Positions 21,712 to 30,654 of a DNA stretch of 64,000 bases are shown here, in pieces. The first letter of the stretch is position 1, and the number at the start of each line of letters is the position of its first letter. The notes under the pieces are model-generated. The model had not been told where the DNA came from, did not search any database, and saw only the letters and a list, made by a program, of their open reading frames with translations. Source of the stretch: Mesorhizobium mediterraneum. Lineage in GTDB: Bacteria; Pseudomonadota; Alphaproteobacteria; Rhizobiales; Rhizobiaceae. Position numbers and translations under genes: made by a program. The DNA lies in contig NZ_NPKI01000015.1 of NCBI RefSeq assembly GCF_002284565.1, positions 372,001 through 436,000 on the forward strand. Reading direction: 5' to 3'.

Positions 21712-21889
21712 CGGCAATTGCTCCTGAAATGCGGCCCAAAATACAGCCGGTCGAAGCCCGGCCCCACATTGTCGCCATCCTATGGTCACGCAATGACCCG
21801 CTGGGCGACACTTTCCGATCCCATTTAACGTTTGAGGTGGCTGGGCCACCCCAAAACGACCGTTTGCCAATCGATGGAAAGGAAGATCC

Positions 21890-22273
21890 ATGCGCAAAAC
21901 GATACGTCTCGCAGCCGCCGCCACCCTCCTGCTCGCGACCGCTGCCAGCGCCCAGCAACAGCCTGCGCCGCAACCCGGTGAGCCGCCGGCTTCGCCCGCT
22001 CCCGCGGCGCCCGGCGCTCAGCCGGAAGTGCCGGCGATTCAGACCGTCAACGTCGTCGACATCGAAGAACTGCCCGAGGAAACGAAGACGAAGGTCAATG
22101 AAGTGATCGCCAAGCGCGGCGAGGATGGCCTGCAGAAATTGCGCAGCTCGATCGACGCGACGCCCCAGGTCAAGTCCGCGCTCGAAGCCAAAGGACTCAC
22201 CTCGGCGCAAGTGATCGCCGCCAGCATGGACACCAATGGCGCGCTGACCTTGATCACCAAGAAAGCGAGCTGA
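21890..22273 (+). CDS. Secreted Pro/Ala-rich small protein of unknown function
   Basis: The 127-residue product has a signal peptide (cleavage after about Ala22, ASA) and then a Gln/Pro/Ala-rich linker to about residue 47. A short folded-looking domain ends in [21 protein letters not shown]. It is probably periplasmic. No family is recognised. It is on the opposite strand to the urease genes, between ureC and ureB, and a stem-loop follows its stop, so it appears to be an independent unit. Confidence 0.6.
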   Translation: MRKTIRLAAAATLLLATAASAQQQPAPQPGEPPASPAPAAPGAQPEVPAIQTVNVVDIEELPEETKTKVNEVIAKRGEDGLQKLRSSIDATPQVKSALEAKGLTSAQVIAASMDTNGALTLITKKAS

Positions 22274-22274
22274 C

Positions 22275-22316
22275 GATGCGCTATGGCGGGCCGGCGCAAG
22301 GTCGGCCCGCCGCATC
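22275..22316 (+). terminator. Stem-loop after the 21890-22273 gene
   Basis: GATGCG pairs with CGCATC, and inside it GGCGGGCC (22285-22292) pairs with GGCCCGCC (22304-22311). The stem starts two bases after the stop codon region and is very GC-rich. There is no clear U-run, so termination is likely but not certain. Confidence 0.5.
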
Positions 22317-22369
22317 GGGGAGGGAACCTTCGCAGGGCAGAACACGTTTCGATTTTTTGGCGTAGAAAC

Positions 22370-22387
22370 GAGCCTCGAAAGAGGCTC
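22370..22387 (+). other. Small GAAA-loop hairpin before the 22400 gene
   Basis: GAGCCTC and GAGGCTC pair perfectly around a GAAA tetraloop, ending 12 bases before the ATG at 22400. GNRA-type hairpins this close to a start can affect ribosome access; this is only a structural observation. Confidence 0.35.
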
Positions 22388-22399
22388 TGAGAGCGAGCG

Positions 22400-22894
22400 A
22401 TGGCGATCACCACCTTCCCCGACACAAGATGGCTGCATATGATTGCCGCAACTGCGTTTCTCGCGGCGACCGTCCCCCAGGCCGCGCTGAATGCGCAGGG
22501 TCTTGAAGGCCCGGACACCGTCAACAGGATCATCGGCTCGGAGGTTGGCCAGGAAGAGACCAACACGGCTGTGGAGGCCGGCAAAGTCGCCACGGCGATC
22601 GACCGGACGCGTGAAAACATCGGCGCGGTGCGCAAGACCTCCAAGCTCAACAAGGTCGATATCGTGTTCCTCACCGATGCCGCGCGCACGGAAGGCGGTC
22701 CGCCGCCGGAGATCGAGACCAAGGTTAAGGAACATCAGGAAGACATTGCGGAACTGCGCAAGGAGATCGAGGCGAACGCATTGCTGTTCAACGCCATCGA
22801 CTCGCGACGCGTGCTGACCGAAGACGTTCTCGCCGTGGAATTCGACGATCCCGGAAAGGTCGTCATCTACGCTGCGGCCAAGCCACCCAGCTGA
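22400..22894 (+). CDS. Putative secreted protein of unknown function
   Basis: The 164-residue product has a hydrophobic N-terminus (residues 13-33, likely signal peptide). It is then a mostly helical polar protein with a coiled-coil-like stretch (ETKVKEHQEDIAELRKEIEA, about 110-129). The start may be ATG 22400 or the internal ATG 22439, which sits directly at the hydrophobic segment. No family is recognised. It converges on ureB and is not part of the urease transcript. Confidence 0.55.
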   Translation: MAITTFPDTRWLHMIAATAFLAATVPQAALNAQGLEGPDTVNRIIGSEVGQEETNTAVEAGKVATAIDRTRENIGAVRKTSKLNKVDIVFLTDAARTEGGPPPEIETKVKEHQEDIAELRKEIEANALLFNAIDSRRVLTEDVLAVEFDDPGKVVIYAAAKPPS

Positions 22895-22920
22895 GCCGGA
22901 ACTGCTCGACGCCTTGGATA

Positions 22921-23226
22921 TCACAGCGCGCCCATGATCTTCTGCTGAAACCCATAGACTTCACGCTTGCCGCCGAGCGGCACCAGCGTGACGTCGCGCT
23001 CCTGGCCGGGCTCGAAGCGCATGGCCGTGCCGGCTGCGATGTCGAGGCGCATGCCTCGCGCCTTGTCGCGATCGAATTTCAACCCCTCATTGGTCTCGAA
23101 GAAGTGATAGTGGCTGCCGACCTGGATCGGCCGGTCGCCGCTGTTGGCCACTTTCATCGTGATGGTCGGTTGGCCCTTGTTCAGTTCGATCTCGCCGCCT
23201 GCCGTGATGATTTCGCCCGGGATCAT
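22921..23226 (-). CDS. ureB: Urease subunit beta
   Basis: The 101-residue product starts [16 protein letters not shown] and contains the core [19 protein letters not shown], both hallmarks of UreB. It packs on UreC and helps stabilise the active-site flap. ATG 23226 is chosen (GAGG six bases upstream), matching the usual N-terminus; a GTG at 23238 overlapping the upstream gene is the alternative. It follows hupE/ureJ closely on the same strand. Confidence 0.95.
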   Translation of the reverse strand: MIPGEIITAGGEIELNKGQPTITMKVANSGDRPIQVGSHYHFFETNEGLKFDRDKARGMRLDIAAGTAMRFEPGQERDVTLVPLGGKREVYGFQQKIMGAL

Positions 23227-23234
23227 CGCCAGCC

Positions 23235-23828
23235 TCACAAGACGCCGAAGGCGAGGCCGGCACCGACGGCCGCACAGGCGCCGCCGGCGGCGCGCGCAAG
23301 GCCTGGGAACCTGATGCCGAGGCCAAGACCGGCAACGAGGCCGGCGGCATGGAGCAGCGCAGTGGCGACGGCAAAGCCGGCCATATAACCGAGCCCGCTG
23401 GCGTTTTCAGGCACTTCGGTGCCATGGGCGTGACCGTGGAACAGCGCAAACAGGCCGATGATGGCGACGCCGGCCGAGACGGGAAGATCGACCGCAAGCG
23501 CGACCAGCAGTCCCAGCGCCACGACCGACGCCAGTATGCCCGGTTCGATGAACGGCAACGGCACCTGCAGCATGCCGAGCGCGTCGCCCGCCAGCATGAC
23601 GGCGACGAATGCGAGCGGCCATGCGACAACCGCCTTGCCGCCCTTGAGGGCCGCCCATAGCCCGACCGCGATCATCACCGTCAGGTGGTCGAGGCCGGAG
23701 AGCGGATGCATGAAGCCGGCTGACCAGGACGAGGTCGTGCAGATGCCGACATGGGCATAGGCGGGCATTGCAGCGGCGAGAAGCAGGACCGCCGAGAGGG
23801 ACGTGCGTTTGATCGTTGCGGGAACCAT
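23235..23828 (-). CDS. ureJ: HupE/UreJ family nickel permease-like protein
   Basis: The 197-residue membrane protein has a signal-like first helix, the HupE/UreJ motif [15 protein letters not shown], a His-containing loop FHGHAHG and about six further hydrophobic segments. Members move nickel (or cobalt) across the inner membrane and often sit in urease or hydrogenase clusters. ATG 23828 has GGAAGG upstream. It lies between DUF1272 and ureB, so it is probably co-transcribed with the urease structural genes. Confidence 0.88.
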   Translation of the reverse strand: MVPATIKRTSLSAVLLLAAAMPAYAHVGICTTSSWSAGFMHPLSGLDHLTVMIAVGLWAALKGGKAVVAWPLAFVAVMLAGDALGMLQVPLPFIEPGILASVVALGLLVALAVDLPVSAGVAIIGLFALFHGHAHGTEVPENASGLGYMAGFAVATALLHAAGLVAGLGLGIRFPGLARAAGGACAAVGAGLAFGVL

Positions 23829-23859
23829 CGATATGCCTTCCGTTGTCAGGATCGTGCCG

Positions 23860-24117
23860 TCACGCGGCATCGCGGGCCGGACCGCAGCCCTCGGCTTTGA
23901 AGACGCGCTTTGTCGAAGCGGGATATTTCATCAGCATCGCCGCCGGCCGAATCGGGCGCATGGAGAAATTGCCGCCGCAATTCGGGCAGGCGCCGGCCAG
24001 CACATTTGCCACGCAATCGGCGCAGAAGGTGCATTCGAAGGTGCAGATCAGCGCGTCCATTGCCTCAGGCGGCAGGTCCTTGTCGCAGCATTCACAGTTG
24101 GGTCGCAGCTCAAGCAT
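23860..24117 (-). CDS. DUF1272 cysteine-rich protein
   Basis: The 85-residue product matches DUF1272: LELRPNCECCDKDLPPEA at the start, then FECTFCADC and CPNCGG. Nine cysteines in paired CxxC-like spacing suggest one or two zinc sites; function is unknown. The location between ureA and ureJ on the same strand suggests co-transcription with urease. A metal-handling role is an attractive guess but is not shown. Confidence 0.85.
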   Translation of the reverse strand: MLELRPNCECCDKDLPPEAMDALICTFECTFCADCVANVLAGACPNCGGNFSMRPIRPAAMLMKYPASTKRVFKAEGCGPARDAA

Positions 24118-24141
24118 TTTCCTCTCCTCACCTTATCGGCC

Positions 24142-24444
24142 TCACCTTATCGGCTCGTGCACGGTGACCAGCTTGGTGCCGTCGGGAAACGTCGCCTCGA
24201 CCTGGACGTCGTGGATCATCTCGGCGATGCCCTCCATAACCTGCGCGCGGCTGACGACATGGGCGCCGGCCTCCATCAGCTCGGCGACCTGGCGGCCGTC
24301 GCGGGCGCCCTCGACGACGAAGTCGGTGATCAGCGCGATCGCCTCCGGGTGATTGAGCTTGACGCCGCGTTCGAGCCGCTTGCGCGCCACGATCGCCGCC
24401 ATGGCGATGAGCAGCTTGTCCTTTTCCCTTGGCGTCAGGTTCAT
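24142..24444 (-). CDS. ureA: Urease subunit gamma
   Basis: The 100-residue protein shows the complete UreA pattern: [17 protein letters not shown] at the start, [13 protein letters not shown], the [13 protein letters not shown] helix, and the C-terminal [16 protein letters not shown]. It forms the urease trimer core with UreB and UreC. It lies 43 bases downstream of ureD on the same strand. Confidence 0.96.
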   Translation of the reverse strand: MNLTPREKDKLLIAMAAIVARKRLERGVKLNHPEAIALITDFVVEGARDGRQVAELMEAGAHVVSRAQVMEGIAEMIHDVQVEATFPDGTKLVTVHEPIR

Positions 24445-24487
24445 GCGTTTCCCTAGGATGGCTTAATCAGGAGTGGCGTAATCGGAA

Positions 24488-25414
24488 TCAGAGTGACCAT
24501 AATTTGGGCAGACCCGCCCGCCCGTTGAGCAATTCGACGAGCGGAACCAGCCGCTTGCGGAGCTGGTAGCCGTCCTCGGCAAACAGCCTCGCAAGAAGCT
24601 TGCCAGATTTCTTCACGCTCCAGACACTGGCGTCGCCCTGGCCGCCGATAATGTCCCGGGCCGGATCGAGCAAAGCCTCCACCCGCGGCGAGATCATCAG
24701 CACCGTCGCCATTGCTATGGCGCCGCCGGCCACCGCGGAACGGCCCAGAATGGCCGCAATGCCGGGCCCGATGCGGAAATCCTCGGCATGAACAAGCGCT
24801 CCGTCCTGACTGACGCGCCAGCGGTCGTGGAAGCTGCCGTGCGCCGCGCGCTCGCCCATGGCGAGGCGGCCGAAGACGGTCGCCTCGAGCACCAGCGCCT
24901 CGGCACCGGCGGCAAGCTCCAGGTCGAGCCTGCGGGCAAAGGCCGATCGATCGAAGACGATGGTTTCCTGCGGCAGCCAGGCGATACGACCGCCAGCGCC
25001 GACCGTCAGCTTCACCCGCACCTCGGCGCGATCGGATGCGGCACGGTAGATCTTCTCGCAGGCCTGGGTCGTTATGGTGGCGGAGGCGCCGGCGCCGACA
25101 TCGACCTCCCAGCCAAGGCGGTCGCCGCCGGTCAACCCGCCGGCGGTGTTGATCAAGACGGCCTCGAGCGGATCGGCCGAGACGGCCGGCATGCGGATCT
25201 TGGCGGACCCATCCTGATAGAGGCGCCGAAGACGCGTGCGGTCGCCATTCCTGTCGCAGCCAAGCTGCGCCATTCCGGCGACGCGCTGGGCCGGCAGCAC
25301 CGAGGTCAGGCCATGTTCGATCGTATCCACGGCGCCAACGTTAAGCACACCGGCGCCTTTGTCGATATATAGGTTGTTGCTTGACAACGTTTCGGTTTCT
25401 ATAGAGGGAGCCAC
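24488..25414 (-). CDS. ureD: Urease accessory protein UreD
   Basis: The protein has the UreD motifs: LINTAGGLTGGDRL, TTQACEKIYRA and the central WLPQETIVFDRS segment. UreD binds apo-urease and recruits UreF and UreG for nickel insertion. The start is uncertain. The open frame extends to 25549 and would overlap the NodF-like gene, with no ATG between. GTG 25414 gives about 308 residues and is my choice, and TTG a little later is possible. It is the first gene of the ureDA-DUF1272-J-B run and is divergent from the nodFE-like pair. Confidence 0.9.
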   Translation of the reverse strand: MAPSIETETLSSNNLYIDKGAGVLNVGAVDTIEHGLTSVLPAQRVAGMAQLGCDRNGDRTRLRRLYQDGSAKIRMPAVSADPLEAVLINTAGGLTGGDRLGWEVDVGAGASATITTQACEKIYRAASDRAEVRVKLTVGAGGRIAWLPQETIVFDRSAFARRLDLELAAGAEALVLEATVFGRLAMGERAAHGSFHDRWRVSQDGALVHAEDFRIGPGIAAILGRSAVAGGAIAMATVLMISPRVEALLDPARDIIGGQGDASVWSVKKSGKLLARLFAEDGYQLRKRLVPLVELLNGRAGLPKLWSL

Positions 25415-25530
25415 CTTGGTACGGTCACGCGGCGCCTGGCGGGAGGCGACGATGACGATTTTGAATCCGGGGACAAAAGGGGCGCTGATGAGTTGGCGTC
25501 GAGAAACGACAAGGTTGGGGAAGGAACCGA

Positions 25531-25785
25531 ATGGCTGACCAGCTGGCAACGGACATCATCGAGAAGATCAAGGCTCATGCCGAGCCCGGTGGCGAAGAAA
25601 TCACCACCACTACCGAATTGACCTCACTTGGCATCCATTCGCTGGAACTGACGGAGATCATCTTCGATCTCGAGGAACAGTATGGCATCGAGATCGAGAT
25701 GAACACGGTCGATGCCTGGAGCAACCTGAAGAACGTCGGCGACATGGTCGAGGCGGTTCGCGCGCTGATCGCGAAAAAAGCCTGA
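25531..25785 (+). CDS. NodF-like specialised acyl carrier protein
   Basis: The 84-residue ACP has its phosphopantetheine site in LTSLGIHSLELTE (Ser39). Residues around IEIEMNTVDAWSNLKNVGDMVEAVR are much closer to NodF of rhizobia than to housekeeping AcpP. NodF carries unusual unsaturated fatty acids for Nod-factor synthesis. Here no other nod genes or nod box are visible, so it may serve another lipid. ATG 25531 has GGAAGGAA upstream, and it is followed after four bases by the NodE-like synthase. Confidence 0.85.
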   Translation: MADQLATDIIEKIKAHAEPGGEEITTTTELTSLGIHSLELTEIIFDLEEQYGIEIEMNTVDAWSNLKNVGDMVEAVRALIAKKA

Positions 25786-25789
25786 CTGA

Positions 25790-26998
25790 ATGCACAAGCG
25801 CGTCGTCATTACCGGCATCGGCGGCATTTGCGGGCTCGGCACCAATGTGCCCGCGATCTGGGGCGAGATGCGCGCCGGCCGTTCGGCCATCGGCCCGATC
25901 GTCAATTCGGAGCTGCACGACCTGAAAATCAGGGTCGGCTGCGAAATCAAGACGCTTCCCGATCACGGCATCGACCGCAAGCAGGTCGTTTCGATGGACC
26001 GCTTCAGCCTTTTGGCGACGATCGCCGCGCGGGAGGCCGCGCAACAAGCCGGGCTGACCTCGCACGCAGCCAATACCTACAGGATGGGCGCCATCGTCGG
26101 CGTCGGCGTCTGCGGCTGGGAGGCGATCGAAGAGAGCTATCGCGCCATCCTGCTCGAAGGCAAGAATCGCACCGGGATCTTCACCGTGCCGAAAGTGATG
26201 CCGGGCGCTGCGGCCGGCCATGTCAGCATGAATCTCGGCCTGCGTGGACCGGTCTTCGGCATCACCTCGGCCTGCTCCTCGTCCAACCACGCCATTGCCT
26301 CGGCGGTCGACCAGATCAGGCTCGGCCGCGCCGATATCATGGTCGCGGGCGGCACCGATGCGCCGCTGGTCTGGGGCATCCTGAAAGGCTGGGAGGCGCT
26401 GCGGGTGCTGGCGCCCGACACGTGCCGGCCATTTTCGGCCGATCGCCAGGGCCTGGTGCTCGGCGAAGGCGCCGGCATGGCGGTTCTGGAAACCTATGAG
26501 CATGCGGTGGCGCGCGGCGCCACAATTCTCGCCGAAATTGCCGGGGTCGGCCTGTCCGGCGATGCCTCCGACATCGTTGCGCCGACCATCGAAGGGCCGG
26601 AAGCGGCGATGCGCTTTTGCCTCGTCGAGGCGGGGCTCAATCCGGAAGACATCGACTATCTCAATGCGCATGGCACCGGCACCAAGGCCAACGACCAGAT
26701 CGAGACGGCGGCGATCAAGCGCGTCTTCGGCGACCATGCCCACAGGCTTTCGATCTCCTCGACCAAATCGATGCACGCCCACTGCCTCGGCGCGTCGGGC
26801 GCCCTGGAGCTGATCGCTTGCATCATGGCGATCCGCGACGGCATCGTGCCGCCGACGGCCAATTTTCGCGAGGCCGACGCCGATTGCGATCTCGACATCA
26901 CGCCGAATGTGGCGCGCGAGCGCAAGGTTCGCGTCGCGATGAGCAACAGCTTCGCCTTCGGCGGCACCAATGCGGTGCTGGCGGTCAAGGCGGTCTGA
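25790..26998 (+). CDS. NodE-like beta-ketoacyl-ACP synthase
   Basis: The 402-residue KAS II-type condensing enzyme has Cys162 in [10 protein letters not shown], His294 in NAHGTGT, and Lys326 and His331 in [13 protein letters not shown]. The MHAHCLG version of the last motif is NodE-like; FabF enzymes usually have MTGHLLG. The C-terminal [11 protein letters not shown] is complete. It should elongate acyl chains on the neighbouring NodF-like ACP. The gap of four bases suggests coupled translation. Which fatty acid is made cannot be inferred. Confidence 0.88.
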   Translation: MHKRVVITGIGGICGLGTNVPAIWGEMRAGRSAIGPIVNSELHDLKIRVGCEIKTLPDHGIDRKQVVSMDRFSLLATIAAREAAQQAGLTSHAANTYRMGAIVGVGVCGWEAIEESYRAILLEGKNRTGIFTVPKVMPGAAAGHVSMNLGLRGPVFGITSACSSSNHAIASAVDQIRLGRADIMVAGGTDAPLVWGILKGWEALRVLAPDTCRPFSADRQGLVLGEGAGMAVLETYEHAVARGATILAEIAGVGLSGDASDIVAPTIEGPEAAMRFCLVEAGLNPEDIDYLNAHGTGTKANDQIETAAIKRVFGDHAHRLSISSTKSMHAHCLGASGALELIACIMAIRDGIVPPTANFREADADCDLDITPNVARERKVRVAMSNSFAFGGTNAVLAVKAV

Positions 26999-27135
26999 TC
27001 GCAGGCGGCTCACGGCTGGTTGGCCGGACACGGCGAAACTTTTCAGCCGTCATGTTGATCGGGCCGCCCGTCGCGCTTAACTCTCTGCGACCCGCCCTCC
27101 CGCGTGCGCGCAAAAATCCCGCCCAGGAGTTTTCG

Positions 27136-27840
27136 ATGACCGACCTGTCCGCCTTTCCGATCGCCGCGCGCTGGCCGGCCAAACATCCCGAACGCATCCA
27201 GCTCTATTCGTTCCCGACGCCGAACGGGGTGAAGGTGTCGATCGCGCTGGAGGAACTCGGCCTGCCATACGAGGCGCATGCGGTGAACATCGGCAAGGAC
27301 GAAAGCTGGACGCCGGAATTCCTGTCGCTGAACCCCAACGGCAAGATACCGGCGATGATCGATCCGGACGGCCCGGGCGGCAAGCCGATCGGGCTTTTCG
27401 AATCCGGCGCCATCCTGCTCTATCTCACCGACAAGACCGGCAAGCTGATCCCGGCCGACCCGGTGCGGCGTTACGAAACGATCCAGTGGGTGTTCTTCCA
27501 AATGGCCTCGATCGGGCCGATGTTCGGCCAAGTCGGCTTCTTCCACAAATTCGCCGGACGCGAGATCGCCGATAAGCGCCCGCTGGAGCGCTATCGCGAC
27601 GAGTCGCGGCGGCTGATCGGCGTGCTCGAGACGAGGCTGAAGGACCGCAGTTGGATCATGGACGACGATTACACAATCGCCGATATCTCTATGCTGGGCT
27701 GGGTGCGCAATTTGATCGGCTTCTATGAAGCGCGGGAACTTGTCGGCTTCGACGACTTTTCCAATGTCGCGGCATGGCTGGAACGCGGCCTTGCCCGACC
27801 GGCCGTGCAAAAGGGCCTCAACATCCCCGCTCGGGGCTGA
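27136..27840 (+). CDS. Glutathione S-transferase family protein (YfcG/Ure2-like)
   Basis: The 234-residue protein has an N-terminal thioredoxin-like domain, FPTPNGVKVSIALEELGLPYE, where the TPNG stretch is typical of the nu-class/YfcG disulfide reductases. SLNPNGKIPAMID and FESGAILLYLT are the glutathione-binding cis-Pro and SNAIL-like parts. A helical C-terminal domain has DDYTIADISMLGWV. It probably acts as a glutathione-dependent disulfide reductase. The ATG has CAGGAG upstream, and the gene lies 137 bases after the nodE-like gene. Confidence 0.9.
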   Translation: MTDLSAFPIAARWPAKHPERIQLYSFPTPNGVKVSIALEELGLPYEAHAVNIGKDESWTPEFLSLNPNGKIPAMIDPDGPGGKPIGLFESGAILLYLTDKTGKLIPADPVRRYETIQWVFFQMASIGPMFGQVGFFHKFAGREIADKRPLERYRDESRRLIGVLETRLKDRSWIMDDDYTIADISMLGWVRNLIGFYEARELVGFDDFSNVAAWLERGLARPAVQKGLNIPARG

Positions 27841-27886
27841 CCGAACCGGCCGGTAGCGCAGAAAGGACGGCTCGGCCTATTTGGTT

Positions 27887-28237
27887 TTAGCGCCGCCCTT
27901 GCCCATGGCTGCCTTTGCCCATGACGGAAGCGGCAAGGGACGCAGCGCCCCGGGCCGCGGCGACAACCGCACCGGCCGCAACATTGGCCGTCGCCTTCAC
28001 GGTGCGCATCGCGCTGTCTGCCAAGCCGCCATTTGCCGATTTCCTGGGCTTGGCGTGTTTTGCCGTGGCCTTGGCAGCGCCCGGCATCACTTTCCTCGGC
28101 GCCGCCTTGCCGAAAGTAGGCTTTGCATCCTTGGAGCGGGCGGCGACCGCCGGGCCGGCGCCTGTCTTTGATTCAGTTGCCTTTGATCGAGTCGCCCTGC
28201 CCTTGCCGGGCGCAGGCTTTCTTGCCTTGGTTGCCAT
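27887..28237 (-). CDS. Basic Ala/Lys-rich protein (histone H1-like composition)
   Basis: The 116-residue product is very rich in Lys, Ala, Arg, Pro and Gly, with the N-terminal half like a histone-H1 tail (KARKPAPGKGRATRSKATESK-type, given only in part). A hydrophobic Ala/Val helix lies near residues 83-107 and a short basic end follows. Such proteins can bind DNA or RNA non-specifically, or can be low-complexity artefacts. The frame is uninterrupted but codon bias alone could keep it open. Function unknown. Confidence 0.5.
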   Translation of the reverse strand: MATKARKPAPGKGRATRSKATESKTGAGPAVAARSKDAKPTFGKAAPRKVMPGAAKATAKHAKPRKSANGGLADSAMRTVKATANVAAGAVVAAARGAASLAASVMGKGSHGQGRR

Positions 28238-28323
28238 CGGACAGTTTCCCTTATGTCAGCATCATTGCCGTATCTGACATAACGGTCGGAAAGTCCTAAG
28301 GTTCCGGCGGGCCGTGCTGCGCA

Positions 28324-28944
28324 TCAAGCGTGATCGCCAATCACCAGATCGGCAGGGCGGCGGCGGGCAAGCACGCGGTCGATGTTGGGCATGTCGTTGG
28401 AGGCGATCCAGGCGCGGGCGTCCTCGTCGGAGCGGCCATGCTCGTGCCATCGCTCAAGCAGCCGGCGCTCGAGCTCGGCACGCGGTACGTCGACGAAGAT
28501 CGAGAAGTCGAACAGCGGCGCCAGCCGCGACCAGGGTTCCTCGTCAAGCAAGAGATAATTGCCTTCGACCAGGATGAACTTGGTATCGGCGGCGATGATC
28601 GAAGCGGCGGCACGCGACAGTTCGATGCTGCGGTCGAACACCGGAATGGCGATGTCGGGCTCGGCCGCGCGGATGCGCTTCAGCAAGGTTTCGAAGCCGG
28701 CAAAGTCGAAGGTTTCCGGAGCGCCCTTGCGCGCGCGCAGGCCGCGCCGCTCGAGCACGACGTCGTCGTAATGGAAGCCGTCCATGGGCACGATTTCGGC
28801 CGTGCCTTCCGGCAGCAGTTCATGCAGGCGGGTCGACAGCGTCGACTTGCCGGCGCCGGGAGGACCGGCGATGGCGACGACAAAACGCTGCGCCTTGCCG
28901 GCGCGCTTGAAGATGGTGGCGGCGAGATGAGCAATCTCGGACAT
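28324..28944 (-). CDS. P-loop kinase of the uridine kinase/FrcK (YggC) type
   Basis: The 206-residue P-loop protein has Walker A GPPGAGKST (27-35), the base-pair motif PMDGFHYDD, FPVFDRS-type and VEGNYLLLDEEPW segments. These are characteristic of the YggC/FrcK branch related to pantothenate and uridine kinases. In Sinorhizobium the homologue FrcK accompanies the fructose ABC transporter; no such transporter is next to this gene, so its substrate (a sugar or a nucleoside-like compound) is open. It stands alone, followed downstream by a 318-base repeat-bearing gap. Confidence 0.82.
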   Translation of the reverse strand: MSEIAHLAATIFKRAGKAQRFVVAIAGPPGAGKSTLSTRLHELLPEGTAEIVPMDGFHYDDVVLERRGLRARKGAPETFDFAGFETLLKRIRAAEPDIAIPVFDRSIELSRAAASIIAADTKFILVEGNYLLLDEEPWSRLAPLFDFSIFVDVPRAELERRLLERWHEHGRSDEDARAWIASNDMPNIDRVLARRRPADLVIGDHA

Positions 28945-29262
28945 CGGAGCCTTTCTGGCTGAGTGTTTTCGATCGCATCTTGGCGATAGTTCGCGGAAAT
29001 TTCAAATCTGCACTGGTGTTAGGCGACCAAGTTGTCGAGCTTGGCGCCGCCCCTCATTGCCCTGCCGGGCATTTCTCCCCGTATAGTGACGGGGAGAAAG
29101 AGCTGGCCGCAACGTTAGCGCCCTTCCTATAACACTGGTGATTGGCGAAACCGTCGACGAGAGCGCCCCTCTCCCCGTCACTATACGGGGAGAGGATGCC
29201 GGTAGGCAGGTGAGGGGCAGCGCAAACGCTCGCAATAAGCGATCGCCCTACGCACAGTCCTA
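28945..29262. other. 318-base intergenic stretch filled by a palindromic repeat
   Basis: No credible gene is present. Most of it (29044-29223) is the composite palindrome annotated separately. The first 100 bases should contain the promoter of the kinase gene on the minus strand, but no clear -35/-10 pair stands out. Confidence 0.6.
29044..29223. repeat. Composite intergenic palindrome (copy B) with GGTGATTGGCGAAA loop
   Basis: The outer arms GCGCCGCCCCTCA (29044-29056) and TGAGGGGCAGCGC (29211-29223) pair with one mismatch. Each half also contains an inner hairpin built on CTCCCCGTATAGTGACGGGGAG or its reverse. The loop carries GGTGATTGGCGAAA (29137-29150), which recurs in copy D (61777-61790). 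Confidence 0.7.
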
Positions 29263-30372
29263 TTAGGCAGGCAGGGGTTGCCCAATCCGCAGGAAATCGC
29301 CGTCGAAAGCGACGTCCCGCGTCGAACCGTCGGCCGCCATGAGGCGCATGTGCCCCTGCGCGGTGGTGATGTCGCGCGGCGGCTCGCCGCCGGCTTCTTG
29401 GGGCAGGGCGCCGATGACATGGCGGAACGAGACGCTGCGACTTTCAGCCAGGGCAAAGGCGGTCGCCACTCCTTCCCGCTTCAGCCAGTTGTCGCCCAGC
29501 GAGGCGGCATGGCCGAGCGCCGTGCGGCCGTCCTCGATGCCGAGCACGCCGCGATGGCGGCCGCTCCACGGCGCGTAGTCGCGCCCGCCATTGCTGACCC
29601 ACAGCATGGTGACCGGCAGCTCGGCCGGGTTCTTCAGCACCAGAACGAGATCGGCTTCCGCCTTTCGCGCCAGCGCGGTCCAGCCCGGCCCGCCATGGTC
29701 GGCCTCGACCAGCGTGACGAAATCCTCTCGGCTCTGGTCCATGCGATAGTCGGTCAGGTCGAGCGTGCCGCCAGCGGCGGCGGGAAAATCCGTCAGGTCT
29801 GTAGAGCGGGCCGGATAGGCAAAGAGAAAACGGCCGCGGGCGGGATCGGGCTCGAGCGGGTCGTCCGGCGTTGCCGCAAATCGCTTCGGCGATAAAGCCA
29901 GCTTGCCGCCGTTCTTCATCACCGTCATCGGATGATGGGCGACGGAAATGCCGCCCGAACCGCCGGAAAAGACATGCTCCTGATAGAGAAAGGGATGGTC
30001 GTCGCGCAGGGTCAGGATCTTGTCGACCGTCGCGCCCATGACCTTGTGCTGCAACCTGAAGACCGCGCGCCAGCCATGGGAAGTCGCCTCGCTGCCGACG
30101 ACGTCCCACGGGCTGTTGGCCGGCCAGCCATGCAGCGGCGCTTCCTCGACATCGCTTCGCGAAAACGGCGCGCAGAGAAAATCGCCGGACAGGCGAACGG
30201 TGCCGGCGGGCAGGTCTTGCGGCAGCGTCTCGCGCGGCTCGTTAATCCACGGCGCGCGATGCAGCGGTTTTAGCCGCCGCCCGTCGATATCGACCGTCAT
30301 GTCGGCGAGATGGCCGACGGTGAGATCGACCGTTACTGAAATGCCCTTTGCCTTGATCGTGAGCGTATCCAT
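29263..30372 (-). CDS. Galactose mutarotase-like protein (aldose 1-epimerase fold)
   Basis: The 369-residue protein has beta-rich sequence with blocks such as LHRAPWINEPRE, LQHKVMGATVDKILTLRDDHPFLYQEHVF and ISVAHHPMTVMKNGG, which fit the mutarotase/carbohydrate-binding superfamily. The exact epimerase catalytic His/Glu pair cannot be confirmed by eye, so the reaction is left open. ATG 30372 is chosen; the frame upstream to 30444 is unlikely. It is flanked on both sides by palindromic repeats. Confidence 0.65.
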   Translation of the reverse strand: MDTLTIKAKGISVTVDLTVGHLADMTVDIDGRRLKPLHRAPWINEPRETLPQDLPAGTVRLSGDFLCAPFSRSDVEEAPLHGWPANSPWDVVGSEATSHGWRAVFRLQHKVMGATVDKILTLRDDHPFLYQEHVFSGGSGGISVAHHPMTVMKNGGKLALSPKRFAATPDDPLEPDPARGRFLFAYPARSTDLTDFPAAAGGTLDLTDYRMDQSREDFVTLVEADHGGPGWTALARKAEADLVLVLKNPAELPVTMLWVSNGGRDYAPWSGRHRGVLGIEDGRTALGHAASLGDNWLKREGVATAFALAESRSVSFRHVIGALPQEAGGEPPRDITTAQGHMRLMAADGSTRDVAFDGDFLRIGQPLPA

Positions 30373-30499
30373 GGCGCACCTGCTGATTCTGTCGGCGCCA
30401 GCAAACCCGCTCGGTGCCGGTTGCGCAAGCTGGGTGGTCGGCATTTTACGTCAGACTGGGCCGGAGCCATCCTGTGGAAGCGATCATCGCCGACTGTCG

Positions 30500-30626
30500 G
30501 CGCTGCCCCTCATCCGCCTGCCGGCACCTTCTCCCCGTATAGTGACGGGGAGAAGGGGGCTACCGCAACGCCGGCGTCCCCTCTCCCCGTTCTTCACGGG
30601 GAGAGGGTAGGGGTGAGGGGCGGCGC
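30500..30626. repeat. Composite intergenic palindrome (copy C)
   Basis: The outer arms GCGCTGCCCCTCA (30500-30512) and TGAGGGGCGGCGC (30614-30626) pair with one mismatch. The inner hairpin CTCCCCGTATAGTGACGGGGAG is shared with copy B, and a second hairpin CTCTCCCCGT...ACGGGGAGAG follows. The loop is shorter and lacks the GGTGATTGGCGAAA motif. Confidence 0.7.
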
Positions 30627-30654
30627 CAACGGCTGTAAGGGATAGCAGCCAGCC

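Noticed and set aside
25415..25530. nod box before the nodFE-like pair
   Set aside because: No ATC-N9-GAT-type repeated pattern is present, so NodD control is not supported.
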